64,000 bases of DNA from Adineta steineri. Lineage: Eukaryota > Rotifera > Eurotatoria > Adinetida > Adinetidae. The position numbers were made by a program, and so were the translations under genes. The notes beneath the pieces are model-generated. The model was not told the DNA's origin, did no database searches, and worked only from the letters and a program-made list of their open reading frames with translations. The stretch's first letter is position 1. Each line of letters opens with the position of its first letter. Of this stretch, positions 23,829-37,900 are shown piece after piece. Location of the stretch: NCBI GenBank assembly GCA_905250115.1, contig CAJNOI010000018.1:620001-684000 (forward strand), read 5' to 3'.

Positions 23829-24107
23829 AATCAAACCATGAACCTTCTCTTTTTTCTTTTCTTTTTGTATTATTCATTTGTATATTTTTTCATTTATAAT
23901 TTGTAAACCACTATATTGCTATATGTGTAGTGTAATCTAGAATTATTGTCAGAATATGTCTTCTATGTGAACAAATTAGATATCTTGTATTGTATAAATA
24001 TTGTAAAGGTAAAGATTTAACGAAATGATACTTCTATTCTCAATAAATATATAATCCATAGAAAATGATAAATGCTCTAATTCTATTTATGATAAAGACA
24101 GACCTAT

Positions 24108-24897
24108 AATTTTGATTTCAAATTTTGCCCAGAAGTAGGAAATGTATAGACTACCAAAAAATCTAAGGGGATATGTGCGCAAGTTGAGTTATTGACTTTT
24201 TCTATGGGATTCCGTTTTCTCCATATCAAGGTCTTATTATAGTAGCTCATCTATAACGCTTCGGAATTTTTGGGCTAAGTATTCATGAAATATAATGTTT
24301 CTGAAATATACGTAAAAAAATGTTTATGTTAATGGATTCGTATCTCGAGAATGCTCTCCAGGCAGACATGATCTTTAAAAAAACGCGTTCATACAGCGTA
24401 TATATGGCGTCTTAACGGTGGACCATTGTAAAAACGCCGTTTTTACGAATTCTTAAAGCGTTCTACTGCGTTAAAATTTACTCCGTAATTACTCGCTAAA
24501 ACGTGGAATTTAACGTGATTTTATACGTTATTTTGTGAGTTTTGACGGGTTAGCACAGATTGTTGACGCGTTAATCATAGTAGACAAAATTAACGGAGAG
24601 AAAAATCGTAAAAATGTGCGCTTTTACGTATTTTATTTTCGTTAAAATTTAAAAATTTCTATACGCATTTCTCCGTTTTTTTCTGAGTTTTGTCTGTCTG
24701 AATCAGTCCAAAAATTCTAAAACGTGATTAAGACCTTCATATGGACAAAGTTTTTACGTCAAAACTTTGATTTTATGTGGTGACTCACAGAAAAATTCTA
24801 GTAAAAAGTCGATATCTCAGCTTGCGCATGTATCTTCTTATGCTTTTTTCTAGTCTATATACTTCCTACGTATGGACAAAATTTGAGCGCAAAAGCT
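24108..24897. mobile_element. Foldback DNA element with long diverged terminal inverted repeats
   Basis: The left arm (about 24108-24270) and right arm (about 24710-24897) are reverse complements with gaps. The left arm reads caaattttg, gtaggaaatgtatagact, atgtgcgcaagttgag, attgactttt, ccatatcaaggtcttat and gaatttttgg. The right arm, read backwards, gives caaattttg, gtaggaagtatatagact, acatgcgcaagctgag, atcgactttt, ccatatgaaggtcttaa and gaatttttgg, in the same order. The centre has many small palindromes around acgcgtt and cgtttttac, including the near-perfect hairpin at 24428-24446. It has no coding capacity, so it is a non-autonomous element. Exact ends and target duplication are not resolved. 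Confidence 0.65.
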
Positions 24898-27452
24898 TTT
24901 TGACATCTCGGGTGGTGGTTCTCTCATCAGACAAGATTATTCGATATACTCAATCTGGAGAATGTATGAATGCGAATGTCATCTAGATTATTTGCGAGCT
25001 AAACTGAATAGTATGGATATCAAGATCAAAAGATTCATCCATACGAATTACAAATAAATTCTCATTTCATATTGACATTTTGTAGTTAATCAAAACTACA
25101 TCAAATCAATTTATACATATTCAAGTTAATGATATATCCGAAGCTGAATTAATACGTGTCTTATATAGATAAATCTTCATCATAGATAATTTATTTACGC
25201 TTATCAAAACAAACAGAAACATGATGACTTGGATCGAAATATATGAAGATTTTTTCTGATGTAAGAACACTTTGTTTTACAAATAGAAAGTCATATTTCA
25301 TTTCATTCTTCTTTTCAAACGTTTATCAACATATCTATTTAATCTCTCACTCTATTCAATTCTATCATTTTTTTTCGATACTAATCAATATCTGAAACTA
25401 ACGAAGCAGATTTTCTTTGTTAGACAAAAAAAAACTTCGCTTATATCTCATTATCGACAACTCTCGTTCCTAATAATATCTTTTAAAATCTATTACCGAA
25501 TGACAATCAATCCAGACTATGTCTTGAATATGCTCGGTTATTATCGAATACTATGTTAGTTATTCCATCTGATAGAATCCAAGGATCTAACAACAATAAA
25601 CAATACTATCATTGCCAGTCGTAATAAGTAAATTCAATGTCAAATAAATTTCTCATCTGGTAAAACTATAGAATGTATTGTAAATATATTTAACATTAAA
25701 CAAATAACTACAAGCTTTTTATAAATCGATTAAAATATTATTTTTTTTTCAATTAATCACGAAATTTATCTTATCGTATAAAACATGATAAAAAACGTTT
25801 CTACTTCAACTTTTTTTAAATTTCTTTGATCAAACAAAAGAAGAAATATCATAAATTTAAATATACTCCTTGATATCTCTAAGGTAGTTATATTTATTTT
25901 TCTGCTTTAATGATTTCGTTCTTGAATTAACTTTCTTTTACATTCAATGGAGAAAAATAAGACACTTCTTTTTCAACTAGAAAATTTTTGTTTTATAACC
26001 TTAATTTTCATACAAATATTGTATCAATAACAATAATTTTATTTCTATTTGATTTAATAACATTTGCTACAATTTAAGTTCGAGAAAAAAAAAAAGAGTA
26101 AAACTGATAAGAAATCAATGCACATATATAAAAGAATGATTCAAACAAGTTTGCACTCTTTCTATTTTTTTTTCTTCTTCTTTCTTCAATGCTTTCGTTT
26201 TTATTTTGCCTGTCCATGATCTTACCGACATATATACACAATCATTCTGTAAGTACTGTATATTCTCACACACGCTTATAAATAACGTGTAACATTTGTT
26301 GTTGAAACCTTTAAAGAAAAAAAAAAATGACGAAGCCACAAACAGCACCTAGATATGAAATGAACTCTGTTCTTTTTCGTTCGTCTTTTTTTTTTATTCT
26401 ATTCTCTAATCCATCATTGTACGAGAGAAGATATTGTAAAATAAATGAACGAGAATGAAACCTTTTATATTCGAACGGTACCACTATTAACATACACCTA
26501 CTGAATATATGTTAGCTTTATACTCGTCGTTACTATTCTTTTTCTTCTTTTTTTTCTTCATGTAATTGAACGCAACTCGAAAGAGAACGACAATATAACT
26601 AAAACCACTACTATTACAGTTGATATTTTACTCTGTTAACATACAACGGGTGGTCTCTTATATTCGGTCTACTGATATTGTGTCGCATATCGAACAAACA
26701 ATTAAAGAGAAACAGAGACAAAGCAAGAGAGAGAAAACAGAGAGACAGACAAAAGAAAAAGTCTACTAGAGTATAAGAATGCGAATAGTTACAAAAAACG
26801 ACGAGTATCAGAATATACGTACTCTCATGTCTTAGAGTTCTATCGAACCAAATCATAACAATAAGAGAGAGAGAACAGGTAAGTTAAATAATACAATATA
26901 AAGATTAATAAGAATAAAATAGACTGATGCATGTGTTCAAATGTATTGTATATTAAAAACAAATCAGAAATCAATGACTCTCTTCAGTTTATAATTCCTC
27001 ATACGAATAGGAGGCAAAGAAGGAAGATTTTTCTATTACCTCCTATAAATCTGTATCTGTTATTTTTCGTGTGGGTATAAAATTTTGCGTCATTTTTTTT
27101 CGAGTTAATTAATATAAATTATGAAAGACATTTGAAGAATGTCGATTGAATTTGATGTAATGGAATTTCGAGTCTGCCATTGTTTTTCTCTCTCTCTCTC
27201 TCTCTCTCTTTTTCGACGATGTCCAATAAGCCCTTTATGCTTTTATTTTATATTCAATTTTACCGTTACTCACTCATCATATGAAAAGAGAACAGAACAT
27301 ACGAGACAATATTGATTCTCATTCTTTTGCGTCTCTATTACTTCTTTTACTGATAGTGAACATACTCTTGTCTACAACGTTTAACACAAAAAAAAAGAGG
27401 AGAGACGATAATCTTTCATCATTATTACAGGTTGAAAAGCGTTGATCAAAGA
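24898..27452. other. Non-coding upstream region of the RhoGEF gene
   Basis: About 2.5 kb with no supportable gene. It has a CT microsatellite at 27187-27210 and GA-rich stretches around 26700-26760. It ends with an acceptor-like cattattacag at 27420-27430, so a 5' UTR exon and promoter may lie inside it. Confidence 0.4.
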
Positions 27453-30400
27453 ATGACGAGTTCGAATAAAGTCCGACGTTATCTACAACATCATAAACAA
27501 CAGTATACAGAATCACATAACAATCATCAATCAGCTGCTGATTTATTAATTATTGATCCAATAACTGTTACGAATATGCGAAAATTTCGTGGTCGAACTC
27601 ATCAACAACAACAACAGCAACAATCATCATCAACAACAGTAACGATACCACAAATTTGTGTAAATAATGAAGATGATATTAATAAATCTGATGATGATGA
27701 TGCTGATGATGATATTAATGGTCATGTAGCTATACTTGATGAATTTGATCAAGTTTTAGAGAATGAATTAAAACGTGCATCTGTTTTACGTACATCATCA
27801 CTTAAACAAAATGAATCAAATTCTCAAATAGATATTCCAACAAATCAACAACGAAGTTTTTCTTTTGCACTTAGTCCATCAACAAATTTAGATAATAAAA
27901 AACAAGAACAAGAAGAAGAAGCAGATGATAATTATGATGAATCAATACACACACAATCATTATCATCTAAACCGACAAAATTACCAGCAACAATAAAAGC
28001 TAGCTTGTCAAAAGAGACATTTTCACGTTTACTTCATTCTCTTGCTTTTCGCTCAGGAAATCATTCATCATCAAAAACAACAATGACAATGACAGATTCA
28101 TCAACACAACATCATCCATGTTTAGCTTGTCAAAATTATCCTAATCTAGATTTACTTCCTAAACATAGAAAACGTCCATCAATATTTGGTGTTCTTGTAT
28201 CAAAACTTAATACAACTTCATCAATAGCAACATCAACTATAAACGAAAATAATTCAAATCGTTGTTCTGTATGTAAACGACGTATATCAAAATCAATATT
28301 TTATAGTACAATATCAACAAATAATAATATTGATGAAAATAAACAACAACATTTATCACCACCACCACAACCAATACAAAATTTTTCATCAGCATCATTA
28401 ACATCATCAAAAATACTTCAAGATCATGGACAAATATTATTACGTACAAAACGACGTCGAAGTTTACCATCATTATTTCATAGTCTTTTTGATTTTGATC
28501 ATCATGATAAACATCAAATAGATGATAATAAACATATACAACATCGTCCATCATTTTCATCTATATTAACTAGTACTTTATTTGACAGTATCACTCGTGA
28601 ACAGCAACAACAGCCCCCACCACAACAACAACAACAACAACAACAATCAATTGCGATTATTAAACAAACATCATCAACATCATATTCATCTATTTCATTA
28701 TCAGAATCTGATTATAGTGAAGAAAATAGTAATAATAAATCATTTCGAAAACAATCAATAACTTATGATGATTCATCTCAAGTAAACGAAAAGGTAAGTA
28801 AGTAAGTCGGCTAAGACGAGCTTATCATTAGTATAAAAATTGTTTGCTCATAGCGGCACGCGTGCTTTTAACATAAACATATGCATACATAGAACACCGA
28901 AGGTCAAGTGTTAATACTCTTTGTCTCAGTAGAAAAAAAAGTTTATTATTGTTTGACCCTGATACACACACGTATATACTGTCTTTGAGACAGCGATGAT
29001 GATCGGCGTCGACAATATCGATTTGTTATTGTTAACAATATAATGCCTGGCGTCTATAATTACAACTACTGGTGAGACTGAGAACAATGATGTCAATGAC
29101 ATTTTTTTGAGTATTTAATCATATGACTGAAACATATTCAATAGTGATGGTCAACTTAGATAAAATGCATATACATATGTGTGTGTGTGTGTATATATAT
29201 ATATTTTTAACATAGTCATGTCAGACGTAGCATCGTATTACATATATACATATATGTATAGATGAGAATCAAGTTGATACCTTGCTGACCTTTTCGTCTT
29301 TTCTCTTATGTTCTTCAATTGTTTGATGGCATGAACTGTCTGCTTACTCAGATTAATGATGATGGTGATTAGTCTTTTTTTGATACTATTTTGTATCAAT
29401 TTTATTGACATTGTTTAACGGTTTCTTTAATTATAGAAAATGTACTGAATAGCAATGAAATTTTAATTTATTAGGATTTCTAACAAATATATGTTATAGA
29501 CAAGTGACATCACTTGACCGTTTTCTTCTCATTGAGACGATGTGAAGGTGCTTGCCATATCGCATTTTACGTTGAGTGTAGACAAAAAAGGAATTCTTTT
29601 TTTTCTCTCAAGATATGCAAATTAAATTTTGATTTACGATGTACTTGATAAACTATATATATATATATTTTTTCTCCTTCTTTTCATACTAAAAGCAAAA
29701 CATCAAAACACTTAATTCATTATCATTTATTATTGATCAATTAAATTCCTTCTTAAATAACAATAGCTTATTTTGTATGTAGATTATTATTTGACATATC
29801 TACTGTTATTTTCAACGTTTTAATTCAATCCTATCAATGTCAATAATAATAAAATAAAATATCGATTTCAAATATATATATATATATTGACATATTATGA
29901 TTGTGTTCACATCATAAAGTCTGAGATTGACAGTTTTCATAGAAATTCTTCAACAAAAAAGCTACCTTTGTTATTCAATTAGTTTGTCTGGTATGAAAAC
30001 AATTCGAAATTTTCATATAAAAATCTAGTGATCATATGGCTTCCATCTTTCTTTTTTTTGTCTTGTGATATATTATTCCTAATTCGTGACTAGAAATGAC
30101 GCACACATAAGACATAGATTTACACATGGTAACAATCACGAACAGTAATCGAGACGGAGAGAGTAAGAGAGAGAGAGCGAGAAACAAATCGATATTAGAC
30201 TAGTACTAACACTCGAGAATACAAGAGGAATGTCACCTGTCTGCAGTTTCATCGACCAAAAAAAAGATTTTCTTATCTACATGACCTTGCCTTATAAGAT
30301 CACTATTAATTCAACATAGTCATTGTATATACTTCTTATAGATATACGTATTCCAATATGAAATAAAAATAATCTTAAATAAAGACTATTTATAACTAAA

Positions 30401-33400
30401 AGTAGAATAAAATTTTCTTCTTTTACAAACATAGGATATATATTTAAAACGAGTTTATGACTTTTTTTCAGTGGCGGATTTAGAGGGAGAGAGCGATAAG
30501 GGCAGTCGCCATCCTCCCTCTTCAGAATTTTTTGTTTTTGGTTTTTACCGCTAAAATAGGTTCATACTACTTCGATTAGACTCAAAAATAGTTTTTAGCC
30601 GGAATCGCTCCCCCCCCCTTCGAAAATCCTAGATCTGCTACTGCTTTTTTATCTTTGTTATTGGATCAAGGAAAGATTCTATGTATTTTTAATAAACTAA
30701 AACAATTTTTATTTTTGATTAGTTTCAAGTTCGAATTGATTCTGATGAGAATGATGCCGATAAAGATGAATTTGATAATGACAATAGTCTTGATAAAGGT
30801 AACATTAATTCGAAAATAAATATTTATATTTTTTTTTGTTTTAAATTTCTACAGATGATTTAAACACTATGAATAGTGACGAGTCAACATATGAATTTAA
30901 TAATAATCAACTACTGCATCCACCTGAGTAAGTTGTGATATTCGATTTTTTGTTTTTTTCATATTAGAATTGACGTTTTTTACACATCGGATATGTGTCA
31001 TTGGCAAATAACGATTTTTCGTTCTCTGATATTGATTTTTTATTTCTTCTAAAAAAAAAGTCTAAACACACATATAGAAGAGAAAATAGACAATGGACGA
31101 CTAGGATATTCGATATGCACTAAATATGAGGCAGTATTTTAATGACGATATTGACGACATAGTCAAGATCATGCTTATTCGTTCGTCGTTTCGGGATACA
31201 ATAACAAAAGTAAAAAAGCAATTTTCTTATAATGAAAATCAATATAAAGATAAAATTCATTTAATTAAATATAATTCCATTGACAATTTATTAATTGATC
31301 AAAAAACATCTTGTAATCATACTGATCTATCGAATGAAAAGTTTTTATTAACACGACATTATTCACGTTATGCTGGGTAAGATAATCAATCAAAGTAACA
31401 TTTAAAAAATAATAAGATTTCTTTGAAATCAAGAAATATAATTGTTTACTTATCGACATTGATAACCGATATGTAAAGAATTCATATTTCAATTAATCTT
31501 ACATTTCTCTCTCCCTGTTATTTTCTACTTTCATTCCTTGTTTCTCTTCTTTTACTTCATCATCCACATCGACACTAAGCAAATAAACTTTACTATTTGT
31601 ATAACGATTGTTCACACTTCATACCATATGATGACGAGGGGAAAAAAAACCATTTTAAGAACATCGTCATGAAGAAGAAAAAAAAGAGAGAACCATTACA
31701 TATACACATATATATGTATATATACATAAGTTATTGTGGTAGTCGATTTTCGATCTGTTATAAAAGTTCAATATTGATATTGATTGTATAAATATATAAT
31801 TTGTAAGAGCGTATACAAAATTTTGACAATGTTTATTATTGATAATGGTCATGAATTAATGACAGATGTAAAAACACGAAGGTTTGCAATATGATTTTCG
31901 TTTTATTTTCAATTAAATCATATTTCTTCTTTCTTTTTTTTTATATACCTTTATAATCATTTCTTTTTTTCCTCTTTAGAGAGAAGACACGAAGTTTATT
32001 AGTCAATGTATTTCGCACTCGTCGATCAAATATTACTTTGAATTCGAATGAAGTAAATCAATCTCATTTTTTTGTCGATTTTAATTAACTTTTTTTCATG
32101 TAGACAAATATGGCTGGTAAACAATTTAGTGTTTCAGTTATTAATTTAGCAACATCATCAGTTAGTTCAAATTCAAATAATTCAAATTCTATGACAAATA
32201 ATGATGCGACACTTATAAATCTTCTCGATCAACGAAAGCATGCTCTATCTGAAGAAAATTTACCAACAACGGTAAGTTAGATTATTAAATCAAGGTTCGT
32301 TTATTTGAGAAGAGAGAGAGAGAGAGAGCATAGGGATTTTATTTCTTGTACCTCAAACCTTCGATTTGATTTACCGTTATTCGGAGAGTTATTTATTTGA
32401 TAATAGATGTTTATTGGGAAGGTCAAATTACAGATATAAGTATATGTTGTTTGGGTAGACACAAAAAAAAGAAATTAATCGAAAAGAAAAGAGGGTTTTC
32501 AATTGATGTGGTGGTGGCAACTATTAATGCAAATAGAATATAGTGAATATGTGAGAAATATTTGACCTTGAGATTAATTGGGAAGTTTTATGTCTTTATG
32601 CTATTGTCTCATTTTAGGATGGAACATATATTTATTTTACTAATGTTAATGGACAAAATTTTCGCGAACGACTTAAATATTCTGGTATATCTGAAAATAC
32701 AACATTAAGGTAAAATAATAATAAGAAAAAAAACGATAGAAAATTTCTTTATATACTTATCTAGAGAAATATTATTAAAATTATTTGAAAAATATCATCT
32801 CAGCATTGAAACGTGTAATATTTGTCTAAGAAGTGCGCCCACTTTACCATTGTCCTTGGATCAACCAGTTAAACATCTTCTATTGGACGATCTTGTCGTT
32901 ACAGGTATTAGAATAAAAAAAAAATCTTAGAAGATTGATTATATAATTTCTTTTTTTTCTTCTTCTTCTTCTTTCTTTTCGTTTTTTTTCTTCTTCTAAT
33001 TAAGGCTCAAACCTCTTTTGTCTCTTTCTTTCTCTTGAAAATCACTTGGTGCATACACTCGAAATACCCATACATATTCAATGTGTATGATGCAACATTT
33101 GGAGGAATCTTAATGTGCCATTGCTTCTGTTGTTTATCGAAGCTTAAAATATTTCTGTAAATTTAATTAGTGTATCTGCAAGAGAAAAAATGAAAAAAAC
33201 AGAATACAAGTCAATTTATCGATCATGCGTATAAAAAATCATGCAAAATCAAAAAGGAAAGCTCGACTATTATAAATACTATTGTCATTGTTATTGTTAT
33301 TGTCCCATTTTCTAGTTGATGATGTTATATAATTTCTTTTTTTTTTCTTCTTCTCTTTCTATCGAACTTATATATGTATATACAATTTCTCTTCTTTGAC

Positions 33401-34928
33401 TACTACTACTAGTTGTAGTAGTAGTAGTAGTAGTAGTAGTCGTAGTGATTGTCACCCCTCCGGCATACATACTCTCTCATTTATTGTTAAAAAAATCTAA
33501 GCGGGAGAGAAAGAATAAGAGGTTGCATCGTTTATTCTTTGTCTTAAACTCTATTGTGAATGAATTGTCTATCAAAAAAAGAAGAAGAAGCAGAAGAAAC
33601 AGAAGACAATATTCATTATTGTTACATCAAATCATTCGTTTGAATTACGATGTCTAATGAAGGAGTAACATCAGCTGGTTCTCATACACCTCTTGTATCT
33701 CCTCTTCGTCGTTTATCTATATGCCGACAATTATCTGATGTATTAAAATATCGTCGTAAATCATGTTGTTCAAATAGTAGTGATCATTTACCATATATTC
33801 CATCACCATCACCCACATCAACAACAACAACAAATTCTGCATCATCAACATTTACATTTGTTTGGAATTGTGCTCTTACAGAAGTTGATTCTCCACCTGG
33901 ATCATCATCTAATGAAGATTTGCATGTTTTACCTGTTCAACATCAACTACGAACCAGAAAAAATGGCTTATCCGATGATCCAAATATAATAAATACAAAA
34001 GAAATAACTGGATCCATGGTTGCAGCTTGTTTGCTTAAGCAAAAGAGCGTCAGCTGTGATGATGTTGCATTTCTATCATCTAGCGGTGATGAACAGACAA
34101 TCTGTGCAAGTGGACCATCATCGGCTACATCTGCTGCAATAGCCTATAAAGCGAAACATAATGGTCTCTCCTCTATTTTTCTTTTTCTTCTTCTTCTTCT
34201 TCTTTATAATATTAATTAAAGAAAAACATAAATATATATTCAATTTTATTTTTGATTTACTAATTAAATATTTTGTTTATCTTTCAATTTAGAAAAAGAA
34301 CATGGCTTATCATCATGTTCACATATGAATAATCGAGCACTTGCAAAAACATCAGCTGGAAAAGAACGAAATGATAAAAGAAATTCAACTGGTTCAGCCG
34401 TTTTAATAACAGTAAGTAAAATAATAATTCATATCAATGTCATATACATAATAGATATATTGAAATCAATCAATCAATCATAAATAAATTAGTTGTAGAC
34501 AATTCTATGAATTGTTAGATAAACACTTGACAAGTGTTATTGCCTTCTATATGAGGAAAAAGATAATTGAGAGACGTGACAAAACACCTGTTTGTCATCG
34601 CTATAATAAAGAAGAAGAAGAAAAAACTAGACACGCGAATACCCTTAAGCACATTAATCATTGTATGCGATTGGTATCATATTGTTAGTTTTTTATTCTA
34701 TATTGCTACAAAGCAAAAAAAAGAAATAATGATAAGATTCTATTCATGATCGTTAAACAAAAAAAAAGAAGAAGAGAATGTTTAGTCTGTTTTTCTATAT
34801 TCATAAGTACATCTTGAATCCGATTTTTGTTTTTTTCTTATTATGATCTGTATTAGCCATATACAATGAAGCTCTATTATTACTTACTGTCAATAAATAA
34901 ATAAATAAATAAATCAATATATATATAC

Positions 34929-34969
<41 letters not shown>

Positions 34970-37900
34970 TATTTGAATAGTTGTCTGTTCTATCTTCATA
35001 AGTAGAGAAGTCTGTTGATTTGCCTCGTTTAAGACATACAGGATATTTTGAATTTATGGTAGATTGACTTTGTTTTCCTTCTCCTTTATCCATTAGATCC
35101 GAAAAATAATTTCATATTGTTACCAATCTAAATAATATTTTGTTTTATCCGTTTACGTTTTTTTTCTTCTTCTATATTCTTCTTTTGTTTTATTGCCCCT
35201 CTTAATTATAAAACAAGCCTACGCATCTCTAATGATTTTCATCTGTTATTATTATCGAGATCTGTTGTTGTTTTCTTAGCTGAGAAAAAAAGATGTCTCT
35301 CTCATCTATAGTTAGTTATATTTCCTTTTAGACTTCAAAATCGACATCAGCTACAACAAAACGTTTATCAAATCAATGCATGGTGTCAGACAATGATGAC
35401 GTAATATCCAATAATAGTAATTATAATCAAGAATTTAAATCAGGATATCTACAACAACAACATGTCAAATCAAGCAAAACAACGCGTTCTGGTCTTTTTA
35501 CAAGCAGCATTTTTACTCGAGTAAGGAATGTTCCTTTTTTTTTGTGTATATACATGTGTCAGTTTGACCGCTAATTTATATTTTATAGTATGTTTATATA
35601 GAACATACGAAGAAGGAAAATACAGAACCTATCTTTTGCTTATTATCCGTTTCATTAAAAATATGATTTCCTTGTGTATTTAAAAATAGAATAAATCTTG
35701 TAAATGGACGATTGATTGCGTGTATGAAAAAACCCTGCATGTAGGTTGTAAGAGCCTCATGAGAATTAAGATAGAGAGAATGTATAGAATTGAATTGCAT
35801 GTTCACATATCAAGTTTAATATGACATTTTAATTGTGATTATTAAAATCTAAAATATTGTAAAATCTTAATATGAAGTAAAAGAGGAAAGAAAAGAATAT
35901 TATGAGTTATATTCTATTGTTACATCTATTTGTTTAAAGAAAAAATGAATATGCAGGTAAAAGAACTCTTATCAGCAACTATCAGACAACAAAGAAAAAA
36001 TGTCATACATTTTTTTCGATGAAAGATCTTCTTTTACATATTTTATTTATTCGAAGTCTACGAGGAAAAAAAAACAAAGTTTTTTAATATAATGTTTGAC
36101 AACGCTCATCCTACATCTTTATCTAATGATTATAAATTTAATACATCATCATCAACATCATCATCGTTCGTATCAGCTTTTTGGCGAACATTTAAAGAGA
36201 AACGTGTTTCTACTGGTATTGTAAGTGATCGCTTAGCCAATTCTCATCATTTATGAAATCCGATTAATATCTAATTGAAAAAATAGGAGGGAATTATTGT
36301 TTTGTATGACTAAATGTATATATATATATATATATGCGTGTTTTGGAGTCGAGTAATAGCAATGGCGATCATAAGATGAAATAATGGAGTAGATTAAATT
36401 ACTGTTTCGTTTCTTTTTTTGCTATGTAAATATACGGTACCACTCCACCCTTCTCATTATCAGTAACTATTCGACGTATGATAGGTTACTGGCAAAAACA
36501 AAAATTAATAGTCCTATCGACATCTATCTCATAATCAGAACAGTAAAGAGAAGAACGTTCGATATTTTCTTCTCATAAGGGAAAGCGTAGAAAACATCGA
36601 GCGAGAGTGGAAAAGAAATACACAAAGCGGATTTCCACGTCGTTCTATTAACCATTTTCTTTGCCTTATTCTTCGCTTCTTCCATTCTCCTTTTATCCTT
36701 TGTTATTTGGTCATATCATTACGAATCAACAATTGTCGCACAGCACGAGAGGCGTCAGTAATGAATCGACGTCTATCGAAAGCAAATTCGATCACAACTT
36801 ATGATACTGCTACATTATGGCGTGCATTAGAAGCCTCATCTGCCAATCATCAAAATCCAACTGCACGCCGTTGGCAACGTGCAGCAAGTCGTCTTTTAAG
36901 ACAACATACTATAGCTTTAACTCCATCTCAAAATGATCATTTATCGAGTCCGTTTTCAGGAACCAATATAGGAACCGGAGGAAATGGATCGAATAATTTT
37001 TTGGTATTAAATGTTTTACATATCTTTAATTTTCAAATGAATTTATATAATATATTAGATGACTTTTACTATTTCTTTTATCTATTTAGGATGCTAATGA
37101 TTCCAATAATGAACGACCAGAAAGTAATTTAGCATTTGTTCGTCGTAAATGTGACGAATGGTTAGCACACGGTCTACCAAAATTAGCTCAGTTACAAACT
37201 CATCAATTACAAATTGATGAACGTGATTTAAAAATTGAAAAAGAATGGCAACCGTTTTTAAACGAACAAGCAAAATCAGTAAGTTAGACCCTGAACTCTT
37301 GTCATTTGTCCTATTTGATATCTATCTGCACTCGATTTATCTTTGTGCCTGTATGAACTATCAACAAGAAAGTGACGAAAACTTGTCTTATCTCTTTTTC
37401 TTCTTTTTTCTCTTTCTTACGTTTTCCTTCTTTTTCCTTTTTTATTTGCATATGTCATCACTTGATTTTCTCTAGTTCATGTCCGAATCGATCAAACTTC
37501 AACAAGAAGCTATCTATGAAATGCTTTCAACTGAAGTATCTTATATACGTCAGATTTTAACAATGACTGATATATTTATGACAAGTGTTATGATATTAAA
37601 ATCACATCAGCGTGATGGACTTCTTAATGATATTGACATGGATAAGCTATTTTCTAATATTCAAGAAGTACTTAAAGCTAATTTATCATTTTGGAAAGAT
37701 ATTTTATTACCAATTAAATTAAAACTTGAACAAACTGGTTGTGCAATGAATCCATCAGATTTTAAAAATGGTTTTCTTAAAGTAAGTCTTGCTTTTTCTC
37801 CTTCATCAACTTCTTGTTTTTTACATGAAAAATGTCAATCAATAGAAAAAGAACTGGAAGAAAAACAGTAACTGCACATAGAATGTCATCTCTAACATTA

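Noticed and set aside
24777-24986. 69-codon frame on +
   Set aside because: It lies across the right arm of the foldback element and has no coding signature.
27432-27452. Upstream extension of the RhoGEF first exon (reading LKSVDQR)
   Set aside because: The first codon would be TTG and the segment follows an acceptor. The first ATG is at 27453.
36707-36760. Extension of alternative exon 5 upstream of 36761
   Set aside because: It would begin at TTG, not ATG, and no acceptor gives a compatible phase.
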